DNA of 49,645 bases, from the NCBI GenBank assembly GCA_045629945.1, contig JAZQSE010000003.1, positions 1-49,645 of the forward strand, read 5' to 3'. Position 1 is the first letter of the stretch; every line of letters starts with the position of its first letter. Source of the stretch: UBA1765 sp045629945 (lineage in GTDB: Bacteria > Fibrobacterota > Fibrobacteria > Fibrobacterales > Fibrobacteraceae). A program made the position numbers and the translations under genes. Of this stretch, positions 25,490 through 34,560 are shown one piece after another. The notes under the pieces are model-generated. The model was not told the origin of the DNA. It saw nothing but the letters and a program-made list of their open reading frames with translations, and did not search any database.

Positions 25490-25520
25490 TTAACATAAAA
25501 ATGCTCAATTTTGGGCATTT
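25490..25520 (-). terminator. Terminator of mscS overlapping its stop codon
   Basis: AAATGC (25498-25503) pairs with GCATTT (25515-25520), with further pairs inside, and on the minus strand it is followed by a run of five T. The mscS stop codon (25521-25519) falls partly inside the stem. Confidence 0.6.
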
Positions 25521-26334
25521 ATTTTTCTGGGTCGTGAACAATGTGCAAAACTCTTTGTGGAAATGGGATTTCTACCCCTTTTTCATCTAAACATTTTTTG
25601 ATTTCAGATAAATATTTTTTCTTTAAATCAAAATAATCCCCCGTTTTTGCCCAAACACGGCAAGTAAGTTGAACAGCACTATCCCCTAATTCTGAAACGA
25701 AAAAATGCGGCTCCGGCGCTTTCAAAAAAAGAGGTTCTTTGTCAAAAAGTTCTTGTATCAACTGAAGTGCGCGTTCAGAGGAATCGCTATAACCTATACC
25801 CACTTGAAATTCTAACCGACGATAAGGATTTCGTGAAAAATTCACAATAGGAGCTCCCCACAGACAACTATTCGGGGCTGAAAGAAAAAGACCATCAAGG
25901 GTTTCAAATGAGGTATTGAATAAACCGATACCCACTATTTTACCTTTTATTGCATCGCATTCTATGTAATCGTTTGCATTGAATGGCCGTAAAAACAATA
26001 ACAACAAACCAGAAGCAATATTGCTGAGAGTATCTTTTAACGCAAGTCCTATAGCTAAACTAGCAGCCCCAACCATTGCCACTAAACCTGTGGTATTTAC
26101 ACCTAAAACATGTAATACAAGTAAAAGTCCAACAACATAAATTCCATAACTAAAAAGCGAATAAATTAATGGTCTAGCAGAAGGATCCAGCCCGCGCCGT
26201 TCGGCGCGGTCCAGAAATTTTTTGAAAATAAATAAAACTATCCGCAATAAAAGCAGAATAAAAAGAATCAAAATTAAACGATGCGTGAGATTTATATCAC
26301 CAAGTAAAGAATCAAACCATTGTTTAAAATTCAT
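25519..26334 (-). CDS. Small-conductance mechanosensitive channel (MscS family)
   Basis: A 271-residue inner-membrane channel that releases solutes on osmotic downshift. Three hydrophobic segments occupy the first half; the third, pore-lining helix is followed by the family signature VGAASLAIGLALKDTLSNIASG and LLFLRPFNANDYIE. The cytoplasmic beta domain and a C-terminal alpha/beta domain follow, ending in IPFPQRVLHI. ATG 26334 (MNFKQWFDSLLG) is preferred because AAGGGTG lies about nine bases upstream; a start at 26364 would add ten residues. It sits upstream of mdh with a terminator between them. Confidence 0.9.
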   Translation of the reverse strand: MNFKQWFDSLLGDINLTHRLILILFILLLLRIVLFIFKKFLDRAERRGLDPSARPLIYSLFSYGIYVVGLLLVLHVLGVNTTGLVAMVGAASLAIGLALKDTLSNIASGLLLLFLRPFNANDYIECDAIKGKIVGIGLFNTSFETLDGLFLSAPNSCLWGAPIVNFSRNPYRRLEFQVGIGYSDSSERALQLIQELFDKEPLFLKAPEPHFFVSELGDSAVQLTCRVWAKTGDYFDLKKKYLSEIKKCLDEKGVEIPFPQRVLHIVHDPEK

Positions 26335-26445
26335 AAAAATCACCCTTCTGAAAATAATAAACACCTTATTTCAACACAATATAAAAAATGATTTTCTCTA
26401 ACAAATCACAGAAATAAATTCTTTAAAAAGCAAACTGGATTTTTA

Positions 26446-27222
26446 TCACAAATAAAAATTTATTCCACTTGTAAATCCAATATACCAACTTGCTGCAGGA
26501 GAATTGATATAATTAAAAATAGCACCGGAAGTAAATTCAATTTTCTTATTTAATCGATACCCAAAAGCTAAATAATGAGAACTAATACTAGGTAAGGAAA
26601 GCGAATAATCTCCATTAGGTATTTTTAAGGTAACTGTTGGATCGTAAACGCTAACGCTATAATTGATAAAGAACTTTTCTAAATAAAAACTAGCAAACGC
26701 TCCTGCAAATAAACTTGTTGTTATATCATAATATTCTTTGGAAAAAGGTTCACATTCTGTAGGAAAAAATAAAAAGAATTCCGTACAATACTCCCCTTTA
26801 TAGTCTAACTGCGTAAAGTGGTGATAAAGGCCTAAAAAGCCACCGATTTCAATATGTGGCATATTAGCGCCTAACGAAAAATGGTAAAACAAACCATCTT
26901 TATACCCCACTCCTGCGCCAGCAAAAAGGTAATCTTTCCCTTTTTTTATATAATCATATTTGAAAGTAAAATCTAAAACACCCACTTCATAAACTATATC
27001 TCTACTACCATTATCAAATTCCCATTCCTCTTCTATATTATAATTTAATTTTCCAGTTAATCGCTTAAGAGATGTGTTGGATAGTTGATAAGTATTAGCC
27101 CCATGTACTTCCGGAGCTTCAGAAACATCCATATTCAGATGCAAATTTTTCACATAAGTTGAGTGGAAGCACCCTGTAAAAAGAAAAATAAAGAACAACC
27201 AAAAAAATTTTTTTTGAAACAT
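26446..27222 (-). CDS. Predicted outer-membrane beta-rich lipoprotein, unknown function
   Basis: A 258-residue protein with a lipoprotein signal (FFWLFFIFLFTGC, lipid cysteine near residue 18). The mature part is made of alternating hydrophobic and polar stretches with many aromatic and glycine residues (VGVLDFTFKYDYIKKGKDYLF, FSLGANMPHIEIGGFLGLYHHF, SSHYLAFGYRLNKKIEFTSG), ending in FTSGINFYL, as in small outer-membrane barrels. No family is recognised. It lies between mscS and serA as an isolated gene and is AT-rich by eye relative to its neighbours. A role in the outer membrane is inferred from these features only. Confidence 0.72.
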   Translation of the reverse strand: MFQKKFFWLFFIFLFTGCFHSTYVKNLHLNMDVSEAPEVHGANTYQLSNTSLKRLTGKLNYNIEEEWEFDNGSRDIVYEVGVLDFTFKYDYIKKGKDYLFAGAGVGYKDGLFYHFSLGANMPHIEIGGFLGLYHHFTQLDYKGEYCTEFFLFFPTECEPFSKEYYDITTSLFAGAFASFYLEKFFINYSVSVYDPTVTLKIPNGDYSLSLPSISSHYLAFGYRLNKKIEFTSGAIFNYINSPAASWYIGFTSGINFYL

Positions 27223-27261
27223 TTAATTTATGTCCTAATTTATAATATTGACGAAGAATAT

Positions 27262-27293
27262 AAAAAAATTAAAGGCTCCCGAAGGGAGCCTTT
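27262..27293 (-). terminator. Terminator of serA
   Basis: A perfect 10-bp stem AAAGGCTCCC/GGGAGCCTTT (27271-27280 with 27284-27293) closes a GAA loop. On the minus strand it is followed by AATTTTTTT. It lies 20 bases past the serA stop and ends the ftsK-to-serA run. Confidence 0.92.
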
Positions 27294-27312
27294 AGAATGC
27301 CTTCATAAAAGG

Positions 27313-28482
27313 TTAAAAATGAATCACACGAACTTTAATTACTTTCGGTAAATTAGAAAGCAATTCGATAATATCATCGCCAATAGCCGATTCAGAATCG
27401 ATCAAGTTGTAACCAATTTTTCCATTACTCTTGTTACTGAAACTAGAAATATTGATTCCTGCAGAACCGATAACTTTTGTGATTTCTGCAATCATATTAG
27501 GCACGTCTTCGTTGATTACAACAACGCGACTCTTTACGCCAGAATGCGGGCGTTCATCAAGTGGTGGGAAGTTTACAGAATTGCGAACGCAACCATATTC
27601 AAGATAATCCCTCAATTCTTCAACAGCCATAACCGCACAGTTTTCTTCGGCTTCTTCGGTACTTGCGCCAAGGTGTGGCAAGCAAAGAATTTTCGGGTGT
27701 GCAATCTGACGGGCATCTGGGAAATCACTGATATAACCAGTCAATTTATCAGAGTCAAGCATTTCGTAAACGGTATCCATATTCACAATACCATTACGAG
27801 CAAAGTTCAGAATGTATTCACCCTTAAAATCAGCAAGATTTTTTGAGTTCAATAAATCTTCAGTAACGCCCTTAATGAAAGGAACATGAACTGTCAAGAA
27901 ATCAGAAGCAGCCACTACTTCTTCAATTGTTTTCACAACAGTTACTTTATTTGAAAGCAAGTGCATATTAGCCGCATTTGGGTATGGTTCATAAGCAACT
28001 ACCTTCATATTTTTCCAACGTGCGTAGTTTGCCACCATCACACCGATTTTACCAAGCCCGATTACACCGAGTGTTTTACCGGCAAGTTCAAAACCAGCAA
28101 ATTTCTTTTTACCCTTTTCGACATCTGTAGAAAGATCAGGAGAATTAACATCTAATTTAGAAACCCATTCTGCTGCCTTATGCACATTACGAATAGCCAT
28201 ACCAAGAGCAGTCATTACAAGTTCAGCCACAGCATTTGCATTAGCACCAGGAGTGTTAAACACACAAACGCCTTTTGCACTTGCTTTATCAATCGTAATA
28301 TTGTTTACGCCAGCACCTGCACGAGCCACAGCTAACAAACCTTCAAATTCATCAGTGTCTACTTTTGCACTACGAACAAGAATAGCTTGTGGATTTTCAA
28401 TGGCTTCGCTCACTTCGTAACTTTCATCAAAAAGTTGCAAGCCTTTAGAAGAAATATTATTCAATGTTTTGATTTTATACAT
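27313..28482 (-). CDS. serA: D-3-phosphoglycerate dehydrogenase
   Basis: The first enzyme of serine synthesis, oxidising 3-phosphoglycerate with NAD. The 389-residue form has the substrate-binding part (ILVRSAKVDTDEF; ARAGAGVNNITID), the nucleotide-binding core with LGVIGLGKIGVMVANYA, the catalytic region FARNGIVNMDTVYEMLD and HLGASTEEAEENCA, and a short C-terminal ACT-like domain (EDVPNMIAEITKVIGSAGINIS) that may sense serine. AAGGA lies upstream of the ATG. It follows ispG by 27 bases and is the last gene of the run. Confidence 0.92.
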   Translation of the reverse strand: MYKIKTLNNISSKGLQLFDESYEVSEAIENPQAILVRSAKVDTDEFEGLLAVARAGAGVNNITIDKASAKGVCVFNTPGANANAVAELVMTALGMAIRNVHKAAEWVSKLDVNSPDLSTDVEKGKKKFAGFELAGKTLGVIGLGKIGVMVANYARWKNMKVVAYEPYPNAANMHLLSNKVTVVKTIEEVVAASDFLTVHVPFIKGVTEDLLNSKNLADFKGEYILNFARNGIVNMDTVYEMLDSDKLTGYISDFPDARQIAHPKILCLPHLGASTEEAEENCAVMAVEELRDYLEYGCVRNSVNFPPLDERPHSGVKSRVVVINEDVPNMIAEITKVIGSAGINISSFSNKSNGKIGYNLIDSESAIGDDIIELLSNLPKVIKVRVIHF

Positions 28483-28509
28483 GGAATTTTCCTTTTTGAA
28501 TTAAAAACT

Positions 28510-30243
28510 TTAAGCCATCGGCGGGTCTTGCCAACGTCCCTTTTCTTTAAGAAGTTGCACAAGTTCATCAAGAGCTTGTTCTTGTGGAATATTTTTCTTA
28601 ACTGGTTCTAAGCCTTCATAAAGCGAAATATGCCCAGGAGCACCGCCCACATAACCGAAGTCAGCACCTGACATTTCACCTGGGCCATTCACAATACAAC
28701 CCATAACAGCAATAGAAACATCTTGTAAATGCCCAAGCCTTGATTTGATTTCGCCAAGAACTGAACGAATGTCATACAAAGTACGGCCACAGCCAGGACA
28801 ACTGATAAATTCCGTTTTAGAACGGCGAATTCCGGCGGCCTGCAAAATATCATAAACAAGAGAAAGTGTTTCTTTTGGAGATTCACCAACTTCTGCATAA
28901 ACGGCATCACCAATACCATCAAGCAATAAAGAGCCTAATTGCGCTGCTTTACGCATTTTAAACGCTTCACCTTCCCCTTTTTCAATATAAAGTAAAAGCG
29001 GATTCTTTTTATTGGCTTTTAAAAGCATTCCGGCAAGGGCTCGATAAGAAACTACAGGCGAATTTCCCATATAACAAATCGCTTTATTTTCTTCTATTTC
29101 TTTTGAGCCAGAAAGAAAAGCGGCTAAATCTGCTTCGTCTTTCAACCAAAGTACAGAAGAATCCCCCACTGGCAACACAAATTCTGCTTTTCGGTTTCCA
29201 TCAACAAACGGCAGAGAAAGGCCAACAGAAACAGGTTGAGTCGCCCCGATTTTTAAACCGGCAAGAAGAATTTCAAGTGATTCACGGCGAACATAGGAAT
29301 ATGGGTCTTTAGAAAAACTGGTTTTAGTTTCAACTTCTAATGCACGTGGTTGAGTTTCCTGAATAAGAGAAGCGGCAACAGGAACTTCTGCGACAGGATC
29401 TTCAGTCAAAGAAACGCGAATCGTATCACCTAAACCATCAAGTAATAAAGAACCTATACCAACAGCCGATTTTAAACGACCATCTTCCCCTTCGCCAGCT
29501 TCGGTAACGCCGACATGAAGCGGGTATGGTTTCATATTTTTTTCTAAAAGCTTTCCTACAAGCATGCGATAAGCTTGCACTGCAATTTTGGGGTTAGAAG
29601 CTTTTAAACTAACAACTACTTGGTCAAAATTTTCTTCTTCACAAATCGTTAAATATTCAAGAGCACTTTCAACCATGCCTTCTACCGTATCGCCATAACG
29701 GAAAAGCATACGTGCTGAAAGAGAACCATGGTTCACGCCAATGCGAATAGCTCTGTTAAGGCGCTTGGCCTCTTGTAAAAATGGCACAAAAGCTTCACGA
29801 ACTTTTCTACAACCAATTTCAAATGATTCTTCAGTCTGGTTATCAAGAGTTGCTATCCCGGAGTCTACAAAATTACCGGGGTTAATGCGAACTTTTTCAA
29901 CCCATTTTAAAGCTTCAAATGCTGCCTTTGGCTGGAAATGAATATCAGCAGAAAGAGGGATATCACAGCCAGCTTCACGAATTTTAGAAACGACATTTTC
30001 AAGAGCTAATGCGTCGGCTAAAGTAGGAACCGTAATACGAACAAGGCCACACCCCGCTTTTGCAAGTGCAAGAGTCTGGCGAACGGTTTCTTCTACATCT
30101 TTTGGCTTTGTCGTTGTCATTGACTGCACAAGAATCGGAGCATCACCACCAATCAAGGCATTTCCAACCTTAACCTGAATTGTTTTTCTACGTTCAGGGC
30201 GTAAAGTGTCGGCTATATAAGAAAAACTTTTATTTTCACTCAT
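28510..30243 (-). CDS. ispG: 4-hydroxy-3-methylbut-2-enyl diphosphate synthase, long form
   Basis: IspG (GcpE) is the [4Fe-4S] enzyme of the MEP isoprenoid pathway. At 577 residues it is the three-domain form found in Bacteroidetes, Chlamydiae and plants; the common bacterial form has about 370. The N-terminal barrel contains VGGDAPI-like and VQSMTTTKPKDVEETVRQ, VRINPGNF and IGVNHGSLS. The C-terminal part holds the cluster ligands in ISCPGCGRTLYD (near 481 and 484) and VMGCIVNGPGE (near 515, with the Glu ligand after it). The middle insert domain carries no obvious catalytic residue. It lies between the unknown 161-residue protein and serA. Confidence 0.95.
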   Translation of the reverse strand: MSENKSFSYIADTLRPERRKTIQVKVGNALIGGDAPILVQSMTTTKPKDVEETVRQTLALAKAGCGLVRITVPTLADALALENVVSKIREAGCDIPLSADIHFQPKAAFEALKWVEKVRINPGNFVDSGIATLDNQTEESFEIGCRKVREAFVPFLQEAKRLNRAIRIGVNHGSLSARMLFRYGDTVEGMVESALEYLTICEEENFDQVVVSLKASNPKIAVQAYRMLVGKLLEKNMKPYPLHVGVTEAGEGEDGRLKSAVGIGSLLLDGLGDTIRVSLTEDPVAEVPVAASLIQETQPRALEVETKTSFSKDPYSYVRRESLEILLAGLKIGATQPVSVGLSLPFVDGNRKAEFVLPVGDSSVLWLKDEADLAAFLSGSKEIEENKAICYMGNSPVVSYRALAGMLLKANKKNPLLLYIEKGEGEAFKMRKAAQLGSLLLDGIGDAVYAEVGESPKETLSLVYDILQAAGIRRSKTEFISCPGCGRTLYDIRSVLGEIKSRLGHLQDVSIAVMGCIVNGPGEMSGADFGYVGGAPGHISLYEGLEPVKKNIPQEQALDELVQLLKEKGRWQDPPMA

Positions 30244-30319
30244 AGATTCAAATATAAAAAAGGATTGTAAAGAATAATTTTCCGTTTACTAAAGAAGGTC
30301 TGTTATTTAAGTCCAAAAC

Positions 30320-30805
30320 TTAAAATACCCAAATTCCAAGAGCAAGTCCAATAAGAATACCGCCGACCCAAGAACCCATTTGAGCAATTGTTCCCATACG
30401 GCGCATTTGTTTTTGCTTGGCTTCTCCATTCGTTAAATTCACTCGTAAAATTTTCACACAAGTTTCATATTCTTGTTTTAATGTGGAATAACTTTTTTCC
30501 CAATTTTCACAACGGGCGTTTTCAACTTCTAATTCGGATTGGTGCAATTTTTGTTCAGCTTCTCGAATGCTATCACCAACGGCCAAAAGGCTATCGCGAA
30601 GAGCGAGTTCTTCTTGAACTTCAGATTTTGCAACAGAATCCACTTTAACCATTTCGCTTAAAGAATCTGTCGGTATTTTTGCAGCCACTGTATCGGCTAC
30701 AACTAAAGAATCTTGTGGCGTTTTAACAAAAGCAGAATCCACCGAAGGATTTTCTACTGCAAAAGCAAGGCTGCATAACAAACAAAATATTAAAAAGTTT
30801 TTCAT
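30320..30805 (-). CDS. Exported coiled-coil protein with C-terminal membrane segment, unknown
   Basis: A 161-residue protein between two MEP-pathway genes. It starts with a signal peptide (MKNFLIFCLLCSLAFA), followed by a Ser/Asp/Val-rich linker to about residue 65, a coiled-coil region (EAEQKLHQSELEVENARCENWEKSYS, heptad-like) and a final hydrophobic segment (WVGGILIGLALGIWVF). It would lie in the periplasm, anchored in the inner membrane by its C-terminus. It follows ispE by 20 bases. No family is recognised and nothing links it to isoprenoid chemistry except position. Confidence 0.75.
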   Translation of the reverse strand: MKNFLIFCLLCSLAFAVENPSVDSAFVKTPQDSLVVADTVAAKIPTDSLSEMVKVDSVAKSEVQEELALRDSLLAVGDSIREAEQKLHQSELEVENARCENWEKSYSTLKQEYETCVKILRVNLTNGEAKQKQMRRMGTIAQMGSWVGGILIGLALGIWVF

Positions 30806-30825
30806 AATTTTCCTCTTATAAATAA

Positions 30826-31665
30826 TTAAAAGAAACGTTCTTTAAAAGCGGAGATTGTTTTAAAACGCACTGTTGACCCCAATTTTTCTAACGCCGTCTC
30901 TGCAAGCGTTTTTGAATCAAATAGCGCGAACACAGAAGCTCCAGAACCTGACATTAAAGTTTTGAAAGCGCCTAAATTTTCAAGTTTATTTTTCAAATCC
31001 TGAATCATTGGATATTTTGGAAAAACAGATTCTTCAAACTTGTTATAAAATTCAAACGACAACGTTCCATTCCAATTGGATTTAAAAGCATTCCAACGAT
31101 TTTCTCCCGAAGGAACAACGCCTGCGTAAGCATCTTTTGTTGGAACTGCACAATGCGGAGTGGCTACAAGCACTGCTTTTGGAAATTCTACAGAAGTGGG
31201 CGTTAATATTTCTCCTATTCCTTCTGCAAAAGCGGTTCCACCTTGAACAAGAAACGGGACATCTGCCCCTAGTTTTGCCCCTAACTTTTCAAGTTCTTCA
31301 CTTGAAAGATTGGTTTCCCAAATTCTATTTAACAAGCGTAAAGCAGCGGCTGCATCGGCACTACCGCCACCAAGTCCAGCCCCAAGTGGCATTAATTTTT
31401 CTAAATAAAGAGAAGCTCCAAATGAAACGCCGGTTTCTTCTTGCAAAAGTTTAGCCGCTCTAAAAACCAAATCTTTTTCTACTGGGTAATCTTGAGAAAC
31501 ATTATATGATAAAGTAATTTCACCAGAAGAATTTTTTTCTGCTGATAAAAAATCCCCCATATCCAGTGTCTGAAAAACGGTTCCTAAATCATGATAACCA
31601 TCTGCACGTTTATTCAAAACATCTAAAAACAAATTCACTTTTGCAGGAGCAAATTCTTTTTCCAT
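30826..31665 (-). CDS. ispE: 4-diphosphocytidyl-2-C-methyl-D-erythritol kinase
   Basis: The GHMP kinase of the MEP pathway, phosphorylating CDP-methylerythritol at the 2-OH. The 279 residues carry the three family motifs: FAPAKVNLFLDVLNKRADGYHDL at the start, the ATP loop PLGAGLGGGSADAAAAL, and MSGSGASVFALFD near the C-terminus. It starts 10 bases after ftsK stops and is followed by the unknown coiled-coil gene and then ispG, so two steps of the same pathway are encoded in one run. Confidence 0.95.
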   Translation of the reverse strand: MEKEFAPAKVNLFLDVLNKRADGYHDLGTVFQTLDMGDFLSAEKNSSGEITLSYNVSQDYPVEKDLVFRAAKLLQEETGVSFGASLYLEKLMPLGAGLGGGSADAAAALRLLNRIWETNLSSEELEKLGAKLGADVPFLVQGGTAFAEGIGEILTPTSVEFPKAVLVATPHCAVPTKDAYAGVVPSGENRWNAFKSNWNGTLSFEFYNKFEESVFPKYPMIQDLKNKLENLGAFKTLMSGSGASVFALFDSKTLAETALEKLGSTVRFKTISAFKERFF

Positions 31666-31675
31666 TTTTTCTCCA

Positions 31676-34309
31676 CTAAGTTCTCGGGGTGTTCATCAGA
31701 TTTCTGATTTCCTCTTCACCCATAAGCATTTCGCGCTTTTTTGAATTTTTTGTTTCACGACTACAAATGCCTCGTTTTTCTAACTGGTCTACAATTTTTC
31801 CAGCCCGAGAAAAACCAACACTAAAAGTTCTCTGCACATTTGAAATAGAAATACTTCCAAGACCAGCTGCCCAAAGAGCGACTTCATACATCAACGGGTC
31901 TTCTTTTCCCAATTTAACCGGCCCACCTTCTAATTCAACAGCATTTTCTTCTTCTGTTTCAAAGCTTTCAAGTTGTGGGTAATTTACATTCTGGCAAGCA
32001 CAGGCATTGGCTAATTTTTCTGCTTCCGGGTCAGAAAGGAACGCTCCATGAACACGAATTGGTTCAGGATCATTTCCGCCACGATAAAGCATATCACCGC
32101 GGCCAAGTAAACGTTCTGCCCCATTTGTATCAAGGATAATTCTTGAATCTAAAGCCTGCCCCACTTTAAAAGCAATTCTTGTTGGCAAGTTCGCCTTAAT
32201 TAAACCGGTAATCACTTGTGAAGAAGGTCTTTGCGTTGCAAGAACCAAATGAATCCCAACAGCACGCGCTTTTTGAGCTATACGAGCAATTGAAGTTTCC
32301 ACTTCTTTACCAGCAACCATCATCAAATCTGCAAGTTCATCAATTATCAAAACAATAAACGGCATGCGAACCGCTTCTTCTGGCGGTAAGTCAAGCGGCA
32401 TTTCTCCAGCAAGTAACTTTTCATTAAAGCCATTTATATTACGAACTTTTGCTCGACCAAGAACTTCATAACGCCTATCCATTTCGCGACACATCCATTT
32501 TAACGCCTGCACAGCAACATCTGGCTGCGTTATTACCGGGTGTAATAAATGCGGAATACTTTCATACATTTTAAGTTCTACAACTTTTGGGTCTACAAGC
32601 AAAAGCCTTAATTCATCTGGAGATTTACTCAAAAGAAGACTTGTCATTAAAACGTTGACACAAACCGATTTACCAGCACCTGTTTGGCCTGCAATTAAAA
32701 GATGCGGTGCTTTTGCCAAATCCATTGTAAACGCCTGACCTGTAATATCTTTTCCAAGTACAACTTGTAAAGAATCAGGAGTAGGAACAAACACCCCACT
32801 ATCTAGAACATCCCGACAATAAATAATCTGTTTTTTACGATTTGGAATTTCTATACCTACAACAGATTTTCCAGGAATCGGCGCTAATATACGTATAGAA
32901 ACCGCTTGCAAAGCCATTGCCAAATCATCTTGCAATGAAAGGAATTTAGCCACTTTAATGCCTGGCCCCGGTTCCACTTCAAAGCGAGTAATCACAGGGC
33001 CTGTTACAATGTTTGTCACTTTACCGCGGACTTTATACGTTTCAAGATTCATTTCTAGCTGAGAGGCAATTTCTTGCAATTCTTCTGCTGTATAATCAGG
33101 TAATTGTGTTGGCGAAGAATCCAGAATAGATTCCATTTTTGGAATTTCATATTCTGCATATTCAACTTCTGTCTCTATCGGGTTTTCAACTGCATTTTCA
33201 GCATTTTCAATTTCACCTTCAAGTTCTACTTCATTTTCATTTAAAGACTCTTCGACAATTTCTTCTTCTGGTTCTGCTTCAAAGACAAATGATTCTTGTT
33301 CATCATCTTGTTCTTTTGAGGATTTTCTTAAAACGCCAACCACTTGGGGTTTTTCTTTTTGTTCGTCTTCCCATTCATTTATTTTGCGAATCCGACGGAG
33401 CTCAGCAATTTCGTCACGAATTTTTCGTTTTTCTACATCACCTAATTTATCGCGATTTTCTCTTAAAATACGTTCTAAATATTCAAGTCTGTCTTCACGC
33501 GTTGGTTCTATTTGCGAAGCGTCTTCAGAGAAAGGAATTTCTTCTTCAGAAAGTGGAGGCAATTCATTTCCCCATGGCTTAGAGAATGGTTTTGTTTTGA
33601 TAAGAATTTCAGATTGATCCCAAGAGGCAATGTCGTCTATTGCTGGAGAATTTTTTTGCTTTTTCTTACTAGGAAGTTCTTCTTTTGTAGTATTTGGGAA
33701 AGTGAGTTGTTTTTCTTCTTTTCGTTTTTTACGCCAAGCATAAAACTCCACTACCTTCTTTGAAAGTAAAGAAGCAAAAGTTTTTAAGAAATGCAAATGT
33801 TTCAAACGCAAGCCAAAACAAGAAGCAAGCACTGCTACGATTGCTAAAATACCTAGTAAAAGCGGTAATACATAAGAAGAACCACAAACACTGCTTAACT
33901 CTTTGGATAAAACAAAGCCAAGAAGACCGCCATCTGTGACCGAAGAAGAGTCTGCTCCATAGATGCGTAACGAAAGTAAAAAAGAAAAGCAAAGCGATAA
34001 TAAAAAGAACCCACCGCCAAGTCTTAAAAACAAAAATTTCTGCCAACGCGTAAATGCAAAAATTCCAAAAAAGATAAGGCCGAGTGAAAATACTAAAATA
34101 GAAAGATGACCAAAAAATTCTAGTAGAGAAGTAATCCAGATATCACCTAAATAAGGGCCTAACCAATTCGTGCTCCCTTTGGCATAAAGAGTGAATAACG
34201 CAATAAAAATCCAAGAGCCCAAAAGAGAAAAAATGGAGCCAACAAGCAAATGCAAATGCGGCGAAGATTTAGTTTGTTTCGTTTTTGTCTTCGTTGACTT
34301 TGCCGCCAC
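31676..34309 (-). CDS. ftsK: DNA translocase FtsK
   Basis: A septum-located ATP-driven motor that clears and aligns chromosome ends at division. GTG 34309 (MAAKSTKTKTKQTK) is preferred because GGAGG lies five bases upstream; no good site serves the longer reading from 34345. Four or five membrane segments fill the first 190 residues (GSIFSLLGSWIFIALFTLYA and on). An acidic linker follows (residues about 230-400), then the RecA-like motor with the Walker A loop AGQTGAGKS near residue 540 and DELADLMM as Walker B. The C-terminal gamma domain (ALWAAGLGSISISNVQRTFSVGFSRAG) reads KOPS-like signals. It heads the run to serA. Confidence 0.94.
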   Translation of the reverse strand: MAAKSTKTKTKQTKSSPHLHLLVGSIFSLLGSWIFIALFTLYAKGSTNWLGPYLGDIWITSLLEFFGHLSILVFSLGLIFFGIFAFTRWQKFLFLRLGGGFFLLSLCFSFLLSLRIYGADSSSVTDGGLLGFVLSKELSSVCGSSYVLPLLLGILAIVAVLASCFGLRLKHLHFLKTFASLLSKKVVEFYAWRKKRKEEKQLTFPNTTKEELPSKKKQKNSPAIDDIASWDQSEILIKTKPFSKPWGNELPPLSEEEIPFSEDASQIEPTREDRLEYLERILRENRDKLGDVEKRKIRDEIAELRRIRKINEWEDEQKEKPQVVGVLRKSSKEQDDEQESFVFEAEPEEEIVEESLNENEVELEGEIENAENAVENPIETEVEYAEYEIPKMESILDSSPTQLPDYTAEELQEIASQLEMNLETYKVRGKVTNIVTGPVITRFEVEPGPGIKVAKFLSLQDDLAMALQAVSIRILAPIPGKSVVGIEIPNRKKQIIYCRDVLDSGVFVPTPDSLQVVLGKDITGQAFTMDLAKAPHLLIAGQTGAGKSVCVNVLMTSLLLSKSPDELRLLLVDPKVVELKMYESIPHLLHPVITQPDVAVQALKWMCREMDRRYEVLGRAKVRNINGFNEKLLAGEMPLDLPPEEAVRMPFIVLIIDELADLMMVAGKEVETSIARIAQKARAVGIHLVLATQRPSSQVITGLIKANLPTRIAFKVGQALDSRIILDTNGAERLLGRGDMLYRGGNDPEPIRVHGAFLSDPEAEKLANACACQNVNYPQLESFETEEENAVELEGGPVKLGKEDPLMYEVALWAAGLGSISISNVQRTFSVGFSRAGKIVDQLEKRGICSRETKNSKKREMLMGEEEIRNLMNTPRT

Positions 34310-34370
34310 AGAATCCTCCAAAGAAAAGCAATTAACTTTCAACAATATAGAAAAAGAGCTTAAACTTTAA

Positions 34371-34407
34371 AAAATAAAAGCCCCGATTTCTTCAGAAATC
34401 GGGGCTT
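34371..34407 (-). terminator. Terminator after tRNA-Lys
   Basis: A perfect 13-bp stem (34378-34390 with 34395-34407) closes a TTCA loop. On the minus strand it begins three bases after the tRNA 3' end and is followed by TTTTATTTT. Confidence 0.93.
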
Positions 34408-34409
34408 CG

Positions 34410-34482
<73 letters not shown>

Positions 34483-34560
34483 AATCACTGCGAGCAATTA
34501 TAGAAATTTGCTCTGTATTGGCAAGGGATTTTTTTTGAAAAAGTTCAAATTTCAGAAAAA

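Noticed and set aside
34310..34345. Longer FtsK start
   Set aside because: The GTG at 34309 has a well-spaced GGAGG, whereas the longer start has none.
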